64,000 bases of DNA from assembly GCA_002205965.3 (NCBI GenBank), contig NADL03000477.1, positions 248,001 to 312,000 of the forward strand. The letters run 5' to 3'. The notes beneath the pieces were generated by a model. It had not been told where the DNA came from. It saw nothing but the letters and a program-made list of their open reading frames with translations, and ran no database searches. The translations under genes and the position numbers were made by a program. The stretch's first letter is position 1. Every line of letters starts with the position of its first letter. Source of the DNA: Kappaphycus alvarezii. Taxonomy: Eukaryota; Rhodophyta; Florideophyceae; Gigartinales; Solieriaceae. Shown here one piece after another: positions 23,641 to 33,307 of this stretch.

Positions 23641-26600
23641 ACTGTACTGACCCGCCGCCCTCTCCCTCCCCTCGGATCCCGCGCAACAACCGCCTCCTCG
23701 TCGCGACAGTTTCTCACCCTATTTCCTCGATTCCTCGCTCTCCCGCGACCACATTCTCGATTTCACCACCACCACCCGCACTCCACAAGGCCTTGATTTT
23801 ACCACCGCCGAGGGCAAGCTCAAGCATCGCTTAATGTCCACGCTACCCCAACCGGATGACGACCCTGCCGCCGCCCCGGGCAAGTTTTCGCCCCATGCCA
23901 CTGTTGCCATTGGAATGGGTGGTGTTGGCAAATCCACCGCCATCATTGGTATCGCATGGGAGTTGGATGTACGTAAGGCATTTTCCGACGGCATTTTCCT
24001 CATTTCCGCTGGCCCGGACGCTACCGAGGACCACCTGCTGCGAGAAATCTCACGCGCCGTCGAGGCCTCTGGCGGTGATGACCTCGCCGCCCGAATCAGA
24101 GCCGCCCCTGATCTTGCCCATGCTGTCGATAGAGCAAAGCCTTGGTTTCATGGAAAGAAGATTCTTCTGCTGTTGGATAATCTCTGGGAGCCAGAGCCCG
24201 CGGCCAACGGGTTTTTTGAGGAGCTGCAAAGGCTTGTCCCATCGCAAGGTCGCCTTCTCATCACCACGCGCAACAAGGCCTTTGGGAAAGCCGCTGGGCG
24301 TTTTGTCGCCTTTCACGCTTTACACCCCACTTCAGACGAGTCGCGTCGCATGTTACTTCGCTACGCCGATCTCGAAGATGGCTTTGTGAGCTCCGAGGAG
24401 ACGGATGTGAGCAGGCATCTCAGCGAGATTCTGGTCCGCTGTGCAGGACTCCCACTGGCGTTGGAAATTGCGGGCCGCGCCATCCGCGATAGCAGGGAGC
24501 AGGATGGGGCGTCGTTGGAGGAAGCCTTGGAGGCTTGTTGCGTCGACATTGCGGACGGCGAATACGACGACCTTCGTCTCACCGTGGAGATCAGTCTGCA
24601 GGCTGCGGATCGGTGGTTTGCCAAGGAATCCCTCCTCAACTGTTCGCATGGGTTGAAGCCGCCCAGTGAGCTCTACGAGCGTCTCGCTGTGCTGCTCAAG
24701 CAGAGCCGTGTCTCTGCAGCTGTTTTATCGAGGCTGTGGGGTACAAATGGCACGGTGCAGGCCCGAATGATTGCCGAAAAATTTTGCGCCCTGAGTCTGC
24801 TTTCAAAGGAAGTGCGCCAGTACAAGATACACGACCTTCTCATGGAGTTGTGCATTTCAAAGGCGACTTGCAAGCGACGGTTGCAGTCCTATCATGATGG
24901 GTTGTTAAAGGCATTTTCTTATCTTCCTGGTACGAGTGGGAAGAGTTTTTGGTGGAACGAGGATGTGGATTGCGACGATTACCTGCGGGAGAACCTGGCC
25001 AGGCACTTGGTTGGCAGCCATCGTGTGGACGAGCTTCACCGGCTGTTGGTGAATGCGCGGTGGGCCATGCATCGAATCAGGGGCGGCAACTATCTTTTGT
25101 GGCAGAGCGACTTTTCCGAGTTTCTGTGCGGCATCGAACGGATGCCGCGAGGAAGGGGAGGCGAAGGTTCCAAGTGGCAATCGCGACGCTCCGGACAAGG
25201 GATGCGGCTCGTGGAACGGGCGGTGAGTCTGGCATGGGATAGGTTGCAGGTGAATGAATCGGAGCTGGGGTTCCATATGTTCGGGCGTCTGGGGAACCGG
25301 TTTGGTGAGTTTCCAGACGTGTGCGAGTTTCTCGAGTCGATCGGCGAGAATGCGTCAGGGGCATGGTTAAAGCCGGAGCAGCGGTGTCTACCCGGCCCCG
25401 AAAGCGCGATTGTGTTTACGAGCGCGATGGGATCGGCGGTGGATTCGGTGGACCTGGACGACGCGGGTGAGCGGGTGTACGTGGGTTTCAAGGGCGGGAT
25501 CGCGGCGGTGGATCTCGAGTCGCATGAAAACAAGACAGTTGCCAAGGGGGTGGCAGTGGGGAAAGTGTCGCTTGCGGTGAGCGGGAGTGGACGGCGTTTG
25601 GTATCGACGGTGTGCAAGTATGGGGCGCAGGTGTGGGAGTGGGATGGGGAGGCGTTGCGGGCGGTGGGGAAGGGGCTGGAGATGGAGGGCGGGGTGCGTT
25701 GTGTGGCGGTGTCGCGGGACGGGAGGCGGATTGCGGCGGGGGGTTGGACGGGGCGGTGTTGGTGTGGGAGGGAGAGGATGTGAGGCGGAGGGGCGGGCGG
25801 CTGGAGGGCATGGTGGGTGGTGACGTGCGTGGCGATGAGGGAGGATGGAGGATTGATTGTGTACGGGTCGCGGGATGGGTCGGTGCGGTTGTGGGATGTG
25901 GAGGGGATGTGTGGAAAGGGGGCGCCGCTGTGGGGCCATGAAGATGAGGTGAGGTGTGTGGATATGGCGGGGGATGGGCGGGTGGTGGTGTCGGGGTCGG
26001 CGGACCGGACGGTGCGGGTGTGGGACGCGGAGGGTATGCGACAGGTGGGGGAGGGGTTGAAGGGTCACTCGAGGGGGGTGCTTTGTGTGGCGGTAGCGAG
26101 GGATGGAGGGTGGATGGTGTCGGGGTCATCGGATAAGACGCTGAGGGTTTGGGATGTTGGACGGATGTGTAGAGTCGGGGAGGCGCTTGAGGGGCATACG
26201 CGGTGGGTGTCGAGTGTGGCGATTTCGCGGGACGGGGGCAGGATTGTGTCGGGTTCCGGGGACAAAACGGTGCGGGTGTGGGATGCGAGGCATGTATGGG
26301 GACGGGGGGAGGGGACGGGGGTGTGGTTTGTTGCGTGTCGTTGTTTCGGGGCGACGTGGGGGCTGGGGCTGGGGCTGGGGCTGTGGATGTGGCGGAGCGG
26401 GGGGTGGAAGGGCGGTGTGTGAGAAACGGGGCGTGCCGTATGAGTATAGTAGGATATCGTGCGTGGGTGTGTCAAAGGATGGGAGGCGGATAGGGCTTGG
26501 GTTTTGGGAGGGGACGGTGCGGGTGTGGGATGTGGAGGAGGGGCGGGATGTGAGCGGGGGCGGGGGTTGACGGGGCATTCGGGGAGGTGTCGTGCGTGGA

Positions 26601-27292
26601 GTGGAGCGAGGATGGGAGACGGATGGTGTCGGGTCGTGGGATGGGAGGCTGTGTATGTGGGATGTGGAGGGGATGGAGGGGATTTGGAGGGCGGAGACGG
26701 CGCATGATAGAAAGGTGGAGTGTGTGGCCATGTCGCGGGATGGGAGGTGGGTTGTGTCGGTGGGACGGGACATTGTGGTGTGGGAGTGGGAGAAAGAGAG
26801 AGAGAGGGAGGGGAGAGGGGGGAGGTGGGGCGGGTGCGGGGGGTGGAGACCAAGGGGGTGAGGCATGTGTGCATGTCGTGGGATGGGGAGCGGATTGTGA
26901 CTTGTTCCAACCAGAGGGTGGTGCGGGTGTGGGAGACGCGGTCGTTGCGGCAGGTGGGATCGGGGTTTGTGATGGACCGGTCGATTCGGAGGATGCGGGT
27001 TTTGGAGGGGGATGTCGTGGTGTGTGTGTCGAAAAGGAGGAATTTGCTGTTCCAGTTGCATCGCGACCAGGGTTTGGTTCAGGCCAGCGCCAGCGCCAGT
27101 GGCGATGGGACCAGGGTGCTGCTGGAATGTCATGGCAGGGAAATTTGGATGGAGTTGCCGCGGAAACGGGTTATTGGAAAGCTCGAAGACTGGATCTGGG
27201 GCTTTGCATTTGTTCAAGCTTCCGGCTTGCTGGTGACTTATCAACGCAGTGGACGGGTCTCAACGTTTCGCCTGGTGGGTCATGTCAAATGA
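23056..27292 (+). CDS. TIR - NB-ARC - WD40 STAND receptor-like gene (about 1,400 codons; frameshifted in this sequence)
   Basis: One gene runs from the ATG at 23056 (GCCATGTCC context) to TGA at 27290-27292. It has a TIR domain (23056 to about 23640), a linker, a complete NB-ARC ATPase (about 23860-24850), a helical region, and a long WD40 array (about 25420-27250). It belongs to the STAND/NLR class: ATP-driven switch proteins in which the C-terminal repeats sense a ligand and the N-terminal effector, here a predicted NAD-cleaving TIR, signals. The architecture is known from bacteria and some algae rather than land plants. The reading frame changes about ten times, nine of them equal to a 1-nt loss. 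No stop falls inside the correct frame and all motifs are intact. No GT-AG intron fits the breaks. Sense-strand composition moves from C-rich (5') to G-rich (3'). Confidence 0.85.
23651..25783 (+). CDS. NB-ARC nucleotide-binding segment of the STAND gene
   Basis: The frame is open from 23651; its first ATG is at 23834, but coding character (HILDFTTTTRTPQGLDF) begins before it, so 23834 is unlikely to be the true start. Motifs in order: P-loop GMGGVGKST (23912-23938), Walker B KILLLLDNLWE (about 24157), RNBS-B RLLITTRN (about 24250), CAGLPLALEIAGRAI (about 24440), and an MHD-type motif as YKIHDLLMELC (about 24821), where the usual MHD reads IHD. All catalytic positions expected for ATP binding are present. 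Residues after about 340 are helical and lead to the first degenerate WD repeats (VDSVDLDDAGERVYVGF; VRCVAVSRDGRRIAAGG), where the frame breaks at a G run at about 25738. Confidence 0.92.
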   Translation, partial: PAALSLPSDPAQQPPPRRDSFSPYFLDSSLSRDHILDFTTTTRTPQGLDFTTAEGKLKHRLMSTLPQPDDDPAAAPGKFSPHATVAIGMGGVGKSTAIIGIAWELDVRKAFSDGIFLISAGPDATEDHLLREISRAVEASGGDDLAARIRAAPDLAHAVDRAKPWFHGKKILLLLDNLWEPEPAANGFFEELQRLVPSQGRLLITTRNKAFGKAAGRFVAFHALHPTSDESRRMLLRYADLEDGFVSSEETDVSRHLSEILVRCAGLPLALEIAGRAIRDSREQDGASLEEALEACCVDIADGEYDDLRLTVEISLQAADRWFAKESLLNCSHGLKPPSELYERLAVLLKQSRVSAAVLSRLWGTNGTVQARMIAEKFCALSLLSKEVRQYKIHDLLMELCISKATCKRRLQSYHDGLLKAFSYLPGTSGKSFWWNEDVDCDDYLRENLARHLVGSHRVDELHRLLVNARWAMHRIRGGNYLLWQSDFSEFLCGIERMPRGRGGEGSKWQSRRSGQGMRLVERAVSLAWDRLQVNESELGFHMFGRLGNRFGEFPDVCEFLESIGENASGAWLKPEQRCLPGPESAIVFTSAMGSAVDSVDLDDAGERVYVGFKGGIAAVDLESHENKTVAKGVAVGKVSLAVSGSGRRLVSTVCKYGAQVWEWDGEALRAVGKGLEMEGGVRCVAVSRDGRRIAAGGWTGRCWCGRERM
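25420..27292 (+). CDS. WD40 repeat array of the STAND gene (at least 11 repeats, several frame breaks)
   Basis: Repeats of about 43 residues follow the pattern (V)xCVAxSxDGxxIVSGSxDxTVRVWDxxx...GH. Clear units end in VRLWDVEG, VRVWDAEG, LRVWDVGR, VRVWDARH, VRVWDVEE, LCMWDVEG, IVVWEWE and VRVWETRS; earlier ones are degenerate. Enough repeats are present for more than one seven-bladed propeller. Frame changes lie near 25740, 25815, 26320, 26440, 26560, 26590, 26640 and 26830. At 25738 the expected frame needs seven G where six are present. Central repeats are very alike, as in fungal and bacterial STAND proteins. The last blades (27000-27292) are diverged, ending FRLVGHVK. Repeat number may be misassembled. 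Confidence 0.85.
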
Positions 27293-27477
27293 TTTGATCA
27301 AGGCCACATTTGGAGCACTCAAACGTCACTAAACCTCCTCAATTGGTGTGACCGGGCGTGAGGTGCAGGTTCTTTTTCTCTACACAATATAATTCCCGCC
27401 AATCTTGAACAATACCTTACCACTACTGTGATCCGGATCCGGAAAAGCATACCGCCACCTTCAATAACTTTAGGCAT

Positions 27478-27495
27478 ACTGTACAGTACAGTACC
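27478..27495. repeat. (TACAG)2 repeat downstream of the STAND gene
   Basis: The same pentanucleotide block as at 22678 and 22920 (ACTGTACAGTACAGTACC). It lies 186 bp after the stop codon of the STAND gene and 72 bp before the small ORF at 27567. Role unknown. Confidence 0.8.
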
Positions 27496-27566
27496 CCGTC
27501 GTAGCAGTAATGTCAAGAGTGCACCACAGCACCACAACAACGCAGCACCACGGCCCAACGACCAAC

Positions 27567-27698
27567 ATGATCAAGAAAAAAGCAACGAAAGCAGCCTTGC
27601 ACGCACGAAAAAGGAAAAATCCATTCAACTTGCTGAACAAAAAATTCTCAGCACGCAGCATGGTTCTGCCCTACTGTAGACAACCCAGCGTTGGTTAG
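27567..27698 (+). CDS. Short, very basic ORF (43 codons), possible first exon or truncated gene
   Basis: The ATG at 27567 sits in an A-rich context (ACCAACATG) after a CA-rich leader. The peptide starts MIKKKATKAALHARKRKNPF, a basic N-terminus as in many nucleolar or ribosome-biogenesis proteins. I do not recognise the family. It ends at TAG 27696-27698, about 190 bp before the pogo-like transposase remnant, so a longer gene may have been cut or may continue through an intron. Confidence 0.3.
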   Translation: MIKKKATKAALHARKRKNPFNLLNKKFSARSMVLPYCRQPSVG

Positions 27699-27885
27699 GG
27701 TTGCAGAGGCAATTGCCAGGAAGGAGGGGCCCCCGTTACGGGATGATGAACCGTCAGATAAATAGACACGTTCTTTTCCTGCACCTCTTCGAGAAATCAC
27801 ATACCGCACCCACGAAAAAAGGACCTGGCAAAGAGTAAGGCTGAGAGCGACCGACACGTTGGAACATTAGAAATTATACTGAAAC

Positions 27886-29450
27886 TTGTGTTTGAAACAC
27901 CCTGTTTCAGATGAAGATCCGAGATTGGTCTGGAATTTGGGTGAAACCGATGTGAGTGGGGAGTTTGGAATGAAAACGAAACTGTATGTTGACGCTATAG
28001 GGAACTCTGGATGGTTTTACGTGTTGAAGGGGAAGGAGATCGGGAAGCACTTGACAGCGGTCATTATTGCATCAGCCGCCGGAGATTTTTTGCCCCGGTT
28101 TTTTATATTTGAAGGGACGCGTGTGATGGGGAATTGGTTCAAATCTCTGAGTAAGGATACTTTGTTGGAAGCTGGCGGACGTGTTCCAACACGCAGAAAA
28201 AATGACTATGTAATTTCGTATGAAACATTTTACACGTACCGTACTTTAGATTTACTCGTGTTCCACTTGATACAGATCCATCGAGATGATGTGATCTGGA
28301 TCCCGATTTCGTCCAAAATATATAAACCCAACCCGACGACGGGGGATCCGACGGCGGAAGGGCAGACAGAAAAATAATGGCGCAATCAAAAGGGGCGCGC
28401 CATCGTCCAGGACTCTGCCGACCTACCGCTCCGCTTTCAGACTCGAGAGCATCAAAGGAGCACCGAAAAGGTTATCTCAAGCTGTTGGTTGCTAAAATTG
28501 GGAAATATAAATCTGGTGCTCAAATGTGGTCTACACAAAAGGATAGTTTAACGGGAAAAGCTTTACTTCTGGAATGATAAACGGTTCCATGGAGTCGTAA
28601 ACCATTTTCTTGCCGTCGAACACATCCATGGTCACTCATTCGGAACAATGACACCAACGGAACCACCTTTTCTGCTGTTAGACGGGCAGAAGTATCGCTT
28701 TGGATGGGCATGGCTGACGAATGCCGCTGTCGCCAACGTAGACTTCTTTAAGCTCCCCGTAAACGCAAAATATTCCTACAATCATGTCTGAAAAGCATAT
28801 ACAAGGCTTTCCAGAACAAAGTCCGTCGATATCGAGATTCCATATCGCACAATTGCTACTGGACCTTTCTAGGATGAATATGAAGATGATTGTTGGGATA
28901 GCTGGATACCGTTCTCTGACGAAGAGAATCGTTCAGAAGGCCATTTGAAACGTGCATTTTTGGCCCTTTGACTACATTTTTTGAAGAATTCTAATGACTG
29001 CCCTCCGGAACCGCGTGCACTGCGAAAACAAACTCAACTTGTCTTGCAATCGAACATATTCGGGACGCTGTCTTATCCAATCAGCTAAGCTCAATTTTAT
29101 ACAATCGAACCGAATCTGTGAATTCAGAAAAGCATAGCTGCGAATGCTGCAGTCGATTTGTGTTTGAAAAAGAGCCATGTCTTACAGCTTGCCCTTCTCC
29201 ATACCCAACCCGAAAGGTGATTGATTAAAGGCAGTCAGCGGCTTATGTCACCCATGACGAGTTCATTTCTTCCCGTAAAAAGACAAAGGAAGCGAAACGC
29301 GGGAAAGATACAGAGCGGAAAAAGAAACTAGAGGATCGGAAAAAAAGATCTGTGGAACAGAAAATGAAAAGAGTCGTACAGTGTCAGAAAGTCCCGTCTC
29401 ATCCTCTCCACCCTCGATTTCATCATGCAATGATACGTATTGCGCTTTTG
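27886..29450 (+). pseudogene. pogo/Jerky-like (Tc1/mariner superfamily) transposase remnant
   Basis: Positions 27900-28230 read like the DDE_1 domain of pogo-type transposases: DPRLVWNLGETDVSGEFG (first catalytic acid region; E where the family has DETG), LTAVIIASAAGDFLPRFFIFEG and RVMGNWF. Positions 28640-28790 give PPFLLLDGQKYRFGW, ANVDFFKLPVNA (second Asp in LLLDG). Positions 28800-28890 give IYKAFQNKVRRYRD. A lysine/glutamate-rich tail (RKKTKEAKRGKDTERKKKLE) lies near 29275-29330. Frame breaks and stops show it is dead. The terminal inverted repeats were not found. Confidence 0.75.
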
Positions 29451-29459
29451 TTCTGATTT

Positions 29460-30180
29460 AGGTAGGGTATAATTGAAGCGGAGCTATTGAAAGGTGTTTT
29501 TGTTTCGATGAGAGTGTGGGTGATCAGTGGTGCCTTGCGGATCCGAGCTTCTCTCTATGGTACCACAGGGAGCTCTGTACATGCCAAAATCGTTTTTGGA
29601 TGCTACAAATTAAGCAGTTTCTACTACGTTTCGCCTCTCGTCATGAATGTGCACTTGTCTGTTTCTAGTTCTTTTCATACCTATAGTCAGATTTCACGAT
29701 TGGAGCCACTAGTGAAGTCGGTAAAATTTATTCTACAGATATACTTTTCATTTTAAACGAGGTAGTACAAGTGGAAATGTAATTTCTTTTTCCCAGAGCG
29801 CTCCAAAATATGGCCCTGCTAGAACTGTAGCATCATCCCTCTCACAAAAGTTGCAGTCCCGACAAAAGTAAATACTAAAACGTCGTTTTCTATATCGTAC
29901 TATATCTTACTGTACAGTACTGTGTGTGGAATCGACAAATAGTACTCTTCCAAAAACATTGTGTAATCAAATTTCATCACTCAATCTTGTTGCACCATTC
30001 TTCAAGTTTAATTTACAATCGCTCTTTCAGAGAAAACACCAAAGTTGTTTTATTGGATCAACTGTATGATGAAAAGTCTATCCAGATCGCAATGCAACGC
30101 CAATATTGAAAGGATTTTGCTGAAGATTCCCCACGTTATACCCCGTCATCGCCTTTTTGCTGAAGATATCGACTGTGCAG
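29460..30180. other. No recognised gene
   Basis: Short frames only. A TACTGTACAGTA palindrome, the recurring motif of this window, lies at about 29909-29920. Confidence 0.4.
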
Positions 30181-30184
30181 GTCT

Positions 30185-30804
30185 AGAACCGAAGCGCCAA
30201 CAACCTTTTGGATGTTGCGAAGACCATATTGCAGTTTTTTCCTCGCAAGTTTCCGCCAGCTTCTCAAGGCTACACCCATCCATTGATACTCCTGATAGAA
30301 TATCTCAACAACCTCTGGCCTACGTCATCTGTGATTTACGGCGGAGAACGCTTTGCAGTACTGATTTTTCTTGTAATAGTTCTTTACACAGTTGCTTATT
30401 TGTATATAATTACAGCAGAAACGGTTCCTTTTATGATCGAATTGAATTTCACCCCCAGAAAAATGACTGAAAAAGGCATAAATACTGCAATTTGGCTATA
30501 TTTCTTCATAAATAAAAGTGTGGATACATGCGAAAGGATACTGGAGAACCACAAGAATGTCTTCGGACCTCCAAAACAAATTCTTAAAGGCAGAGGAATC
30601 CTTTCATCCATCAAATTTTCAAAAGCAGTGGAATCCCTTCATCCACGAAAACCTTCATTGGACTTTCTTCAGATCAGAATCACTCTCGAGCATCCTGTGC
30701 TTTCACCGCTCAAGACCCATGAAGCGATAGCTTACAAGATAAAAACCCGTTTGGACCGCTCCGAATGGGAAAGATTTACAACTAGTTCTGGCTTGCTTCC
30801 ATAA
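30185..30804 (+). CDS. Unrecognised ORF of about 200 codons with one hydrophobic segment
   Basis: The frame is open from about 30185 to TAA at 30802-30804 with no ATG near its 5' end, so it is a fragment or a second exon. It encodes LQFFPRKFPPASQGYTHPL, then a hydrophobic run (FAVLIFLVIVLYTVAYLYII, about residues 50-70) that looks like a membrane helix, then a polar C-terminal half. No family recognised. Its length is unusual for this AT-rich context. Confidence 0.3.
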
Positions 30805-30884
30805 GAGTAATCAAAGGTGAAAACTACTGCTTGCAAAAGGTTCCGTAGCTTTCTCCACAATTCGATAAACGCAATGAAAACTAC

Positions 30885-32704
30885 CTACCGATTTCTGTAT
30901 CCCGGGATATTAGTCTCGTCACAGCACACGTGACGGACGATGTGGAGCAGCTCCGTGGAAGTGTCGAAGACACGGTAAATACTGCTGTAACCTGACCCAA
31001 GAACGATGCACGTGCAATTCTTCTGTTCTAGATTCTGCCTCTTGGCGTCTAGTACTGCAAAGAATCCACGGCAGCCAAAAACGCGAAAGTTCGAAAGGTA
31101 AGGAGCATGTTTGTGGAGTCGCTCATACGGCGAATGTTGCCGAGGACTGTCTTCGGGATGACATTTAGCGTGCGAACGGCATGCTCGGCCGCCTCCGCCC
31201 AAAAACGGTCGTCAAGTTTTGCCGAGACAAGAAGAGCTCGAATGCACTCGACGAAAGAACGGTTGGCACGTTCGACCACACCGTTAGACTGGGGGTTGTA
31301 TGGCGCCGAGAATGTATGCTTGATACCATTGTCGGACAAGAAAGTAGAAACACGCTTGTTCGCGAACTCTTTGCAATTGTCAGAGTGAAAACGTTTCACG
31401 CAGTGCGTGAACTGATTGTCGAACGCTGCGACAAAACGTTGATTTGGTTCTGGCACATCTGATTTTCGCGCTATTGTGTCGATCCATATGTATCGCGAGG
31501 CGGCATCAACGAACGGCAGTATATAGCTGCTCCTACCCAGCTTGTCGTGCCCATGGGCCCACAGACGTCTATAAAGATGCATGAACCCGGCTCGTAGTTC
31601 TCCTTGATGGGCGATTTGTCATGATGGCCGCGGGCGCCCTTAGAGGTAACGCAATCATGGCAATCGACAGTCTCTGGGGAAGATGTCTTGCTTGCATTTG
31701 TAGTCTGCACGCTGGATAATTGACTCGATGGCTGCCTTATTTGCGTGGCCGAGGCGCGAATGCCAGAGTTTGACAGCCTCGCTGCTCGCCGCTGCAGTAT
31801 TCGCAACGGCTAGTGACGATCCTTGAATTTGTTTCAGAGAGGCATGAAGCCAGTAAAGTCCGTCCTGACCACGTCGTGCAGTCGCCAGAGGCTCCGCGCT
31901 GTCAGCATCCTCCATATCGCAACGACCAGAGCAAAATGTTATGCGCATATGTTTCTTGTCAAACGAGTTGACCGATGAGAAGTTCATTTCTAGTGACGGA
32001 ACGTGGAGGATATTTAAGAGGCGTAGCCAGACTTCATTGGCATGTTTGTCTGCAGGTGCAACCAAGATGTCAATGGTACCGTACTGGGAGTACTCAATTT
32101 CGTACGAGTCACCGAGGCGTACAGTCTTTTTATCGCACTCCGTCAATGATGTAAACATTTCGGCGTAGCGACACATGTGATGGCTGGCGCCACTGTCCAC
32201 AATGAACGACAGACTGGTGGAGCATGATGCAGCTGTGGCAGCAGCAGATGCTCCTTCGACTGTGAAGAAATTGTCGTCCGGGACGGGAGCGTTGATATAT
32301 CCGCCCCGTATATTGTCAAAACGGTTCGCCGGAACGCGTGCATTGCTTGCGTCGGCAGCTCGTCCGTTCATGACGCGAACAGTACACAGACGGGGCAGAC
32401 CGCCAGGCATATGTTCGCCAACTTGCTGATGGTCAGCAATCTGACGGCCGTTGTTTCGATTGCCGTTTGAATTTCTGGCGCCGCCAAGGTTGCGGCGGTT
32501 TCTGATGCGGTCATTGCGACGTGGGCGCTGGTCGATGACCCGCGGGTGTGCGTCAAAGTGCACGCGACGGCCACGGTGCTGGCCGTGCCGGCCACCCGTC
32601 TGGCGATAATACTTGCCCGCAGAGATCGCCAAGCTTGCTCCATTTGATTCTTTTGTAATTGAGCGCTCTTTGGCCTCGTCAATCAGACGGGAATAGACGG
32701 CTTC
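30885..32704 (-). pseudogene. Ty1/copia element 1: protease and integrase, RT missing
   Basis: Downstream of gag on the minus strand. A basic arginine/asparagine-rich nucleocapsid region (32630-32420) is followed by the aspartic protease SFIVDSGASHHMC (about 32190), the GAG-pre-integrase motif LWHSRLGHAN (about 31760), and the integrase core. The integrase shows the second Asp in RFHSDNCKEF and the Glu in SNGVVERANR (about 31250-31400). Frame breaks occur near 31660 and 31580. Sequence stops being copia-like at about 30885, before the RT, so the element is 3'-truncated. Confidence 0.88.
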
Positions 32705-33256
32705 CTAGGTGGCCTTGGACTCCTCCATCGTTCGAATTGCTGCAATGGTCGGTTCGAATTCCAAGACGCCTGCAATATAGCTGAGCAAGATACTCACTTG
32801 GATTAGTTCTCCGAAGTCCTGTCCAGCTGCGGAAAGTTTCGTAAACGAGAGCTCGAGCTCAGCCATGTGATCTGTTATGCTAGAGCCGGCGCCGTACTTT
32901 AGAATGAACACTTCGTTCAGAAGCATGAGCTTTGTAGACGTAGTCTTGGACGAAAAGCGCTCAATCAGCTTCGCCCACAGCTTGGTTGGGTCCTCAGTCC
33001 ACTTCTGTACTGCCTTAAGCGGGCAGTCGCCCAGCGAGACGACAAGCAACGCAGCTGCTTTCGACTTACGCTTTGCGAAATCTTCTTTCTTCGACTCTTC
33101 GGCATTCTGGACAGGGGTTGCCTCAGAGCCATCCACGATGGACAAAAGGTTCTTCATCTCGAGAACCACAGTCATGCGGAGCTTCCAGAGCACAAAATTG
33201 TCCTTCGGGCCATCGAGGAATTTCGGGATCTGGATCTTCTCGTCAGAGATCTCCAT
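32705..33256 (-). CDS. Copia element 1 gag (retrotransposon capsid), ends at a premature stop
   Basis: ATG at 33256-33254, 183 codons, ending in TAG at 32707-32705. It encodes a copia-type gag: IPKFLDGPKDNFVLWKLRM at the N-terminus, then KLWAKLIERFSSKTTSTKLMLL and the GELIQVSILL region of UBN2-like capsids. The sense frame continues past the stop into EAVYSRLIDEAKERSI, so the stop is probably a single inactivating change separating gag from the pol region. The leader and PBS lie just upstream. Confidence 0.85.
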   Translation of the reverse strand: MEISDEKIQIPKFLDGPKDNFVLWKLRMTVVLEMKNLLSIVDGSEATPVQNAEESKKEDFAKRKSKAAALLVVSLGDCPLKAVQKWTEDPTKLWAKLIERFSSKTTSTKLMLLNEVFILKYGAGSSITDHMAELELSFTKLSAAGQDFGELIQVSILLSYIAGVLEFEPTIAAIRTMEESKAT

Positions 33257-33307
33257 GTCGAGAGGGAAATAATTTCGACGTCAAGAATCAAAGACAGGGA
33301 AGGAACA

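Noticed and set aside
22629..23834. A 401-codon plus-strand frame starting at 22629
   Set aside because: Only its middle (about 23385-23650) is real TIR sequence. The start lies in promoter sequence and the end is the linker read in the wrong frame.
25388..26129. Two overlapping Pro/His-rich minus-strand frames of over 200 codons
   Set aside because: Same cause: shadow frames of the WD40 region.
23370..26840. Programmed ribosomal frameshifting or introns as the cause of the frame changes
   Set aside because: Ten sites in one gene without slippery heptamers or GT-AG boundaries; single-base loss at homopolymers is simpler.
26065..27244. Long minus-strand open frames (281 and 372 codons) rich in Pro, His, Ser and Thr
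   Set aside because: They are antisense to the G-rich WD40 array. Their composition is what the complement of G-rich codons gives, and they have no domain.
27697..27885. Terminal inverted repeat of the pogo-like element
   Set aside because: No matching inverted sequence with TA duplication could be found downstream of 29450.
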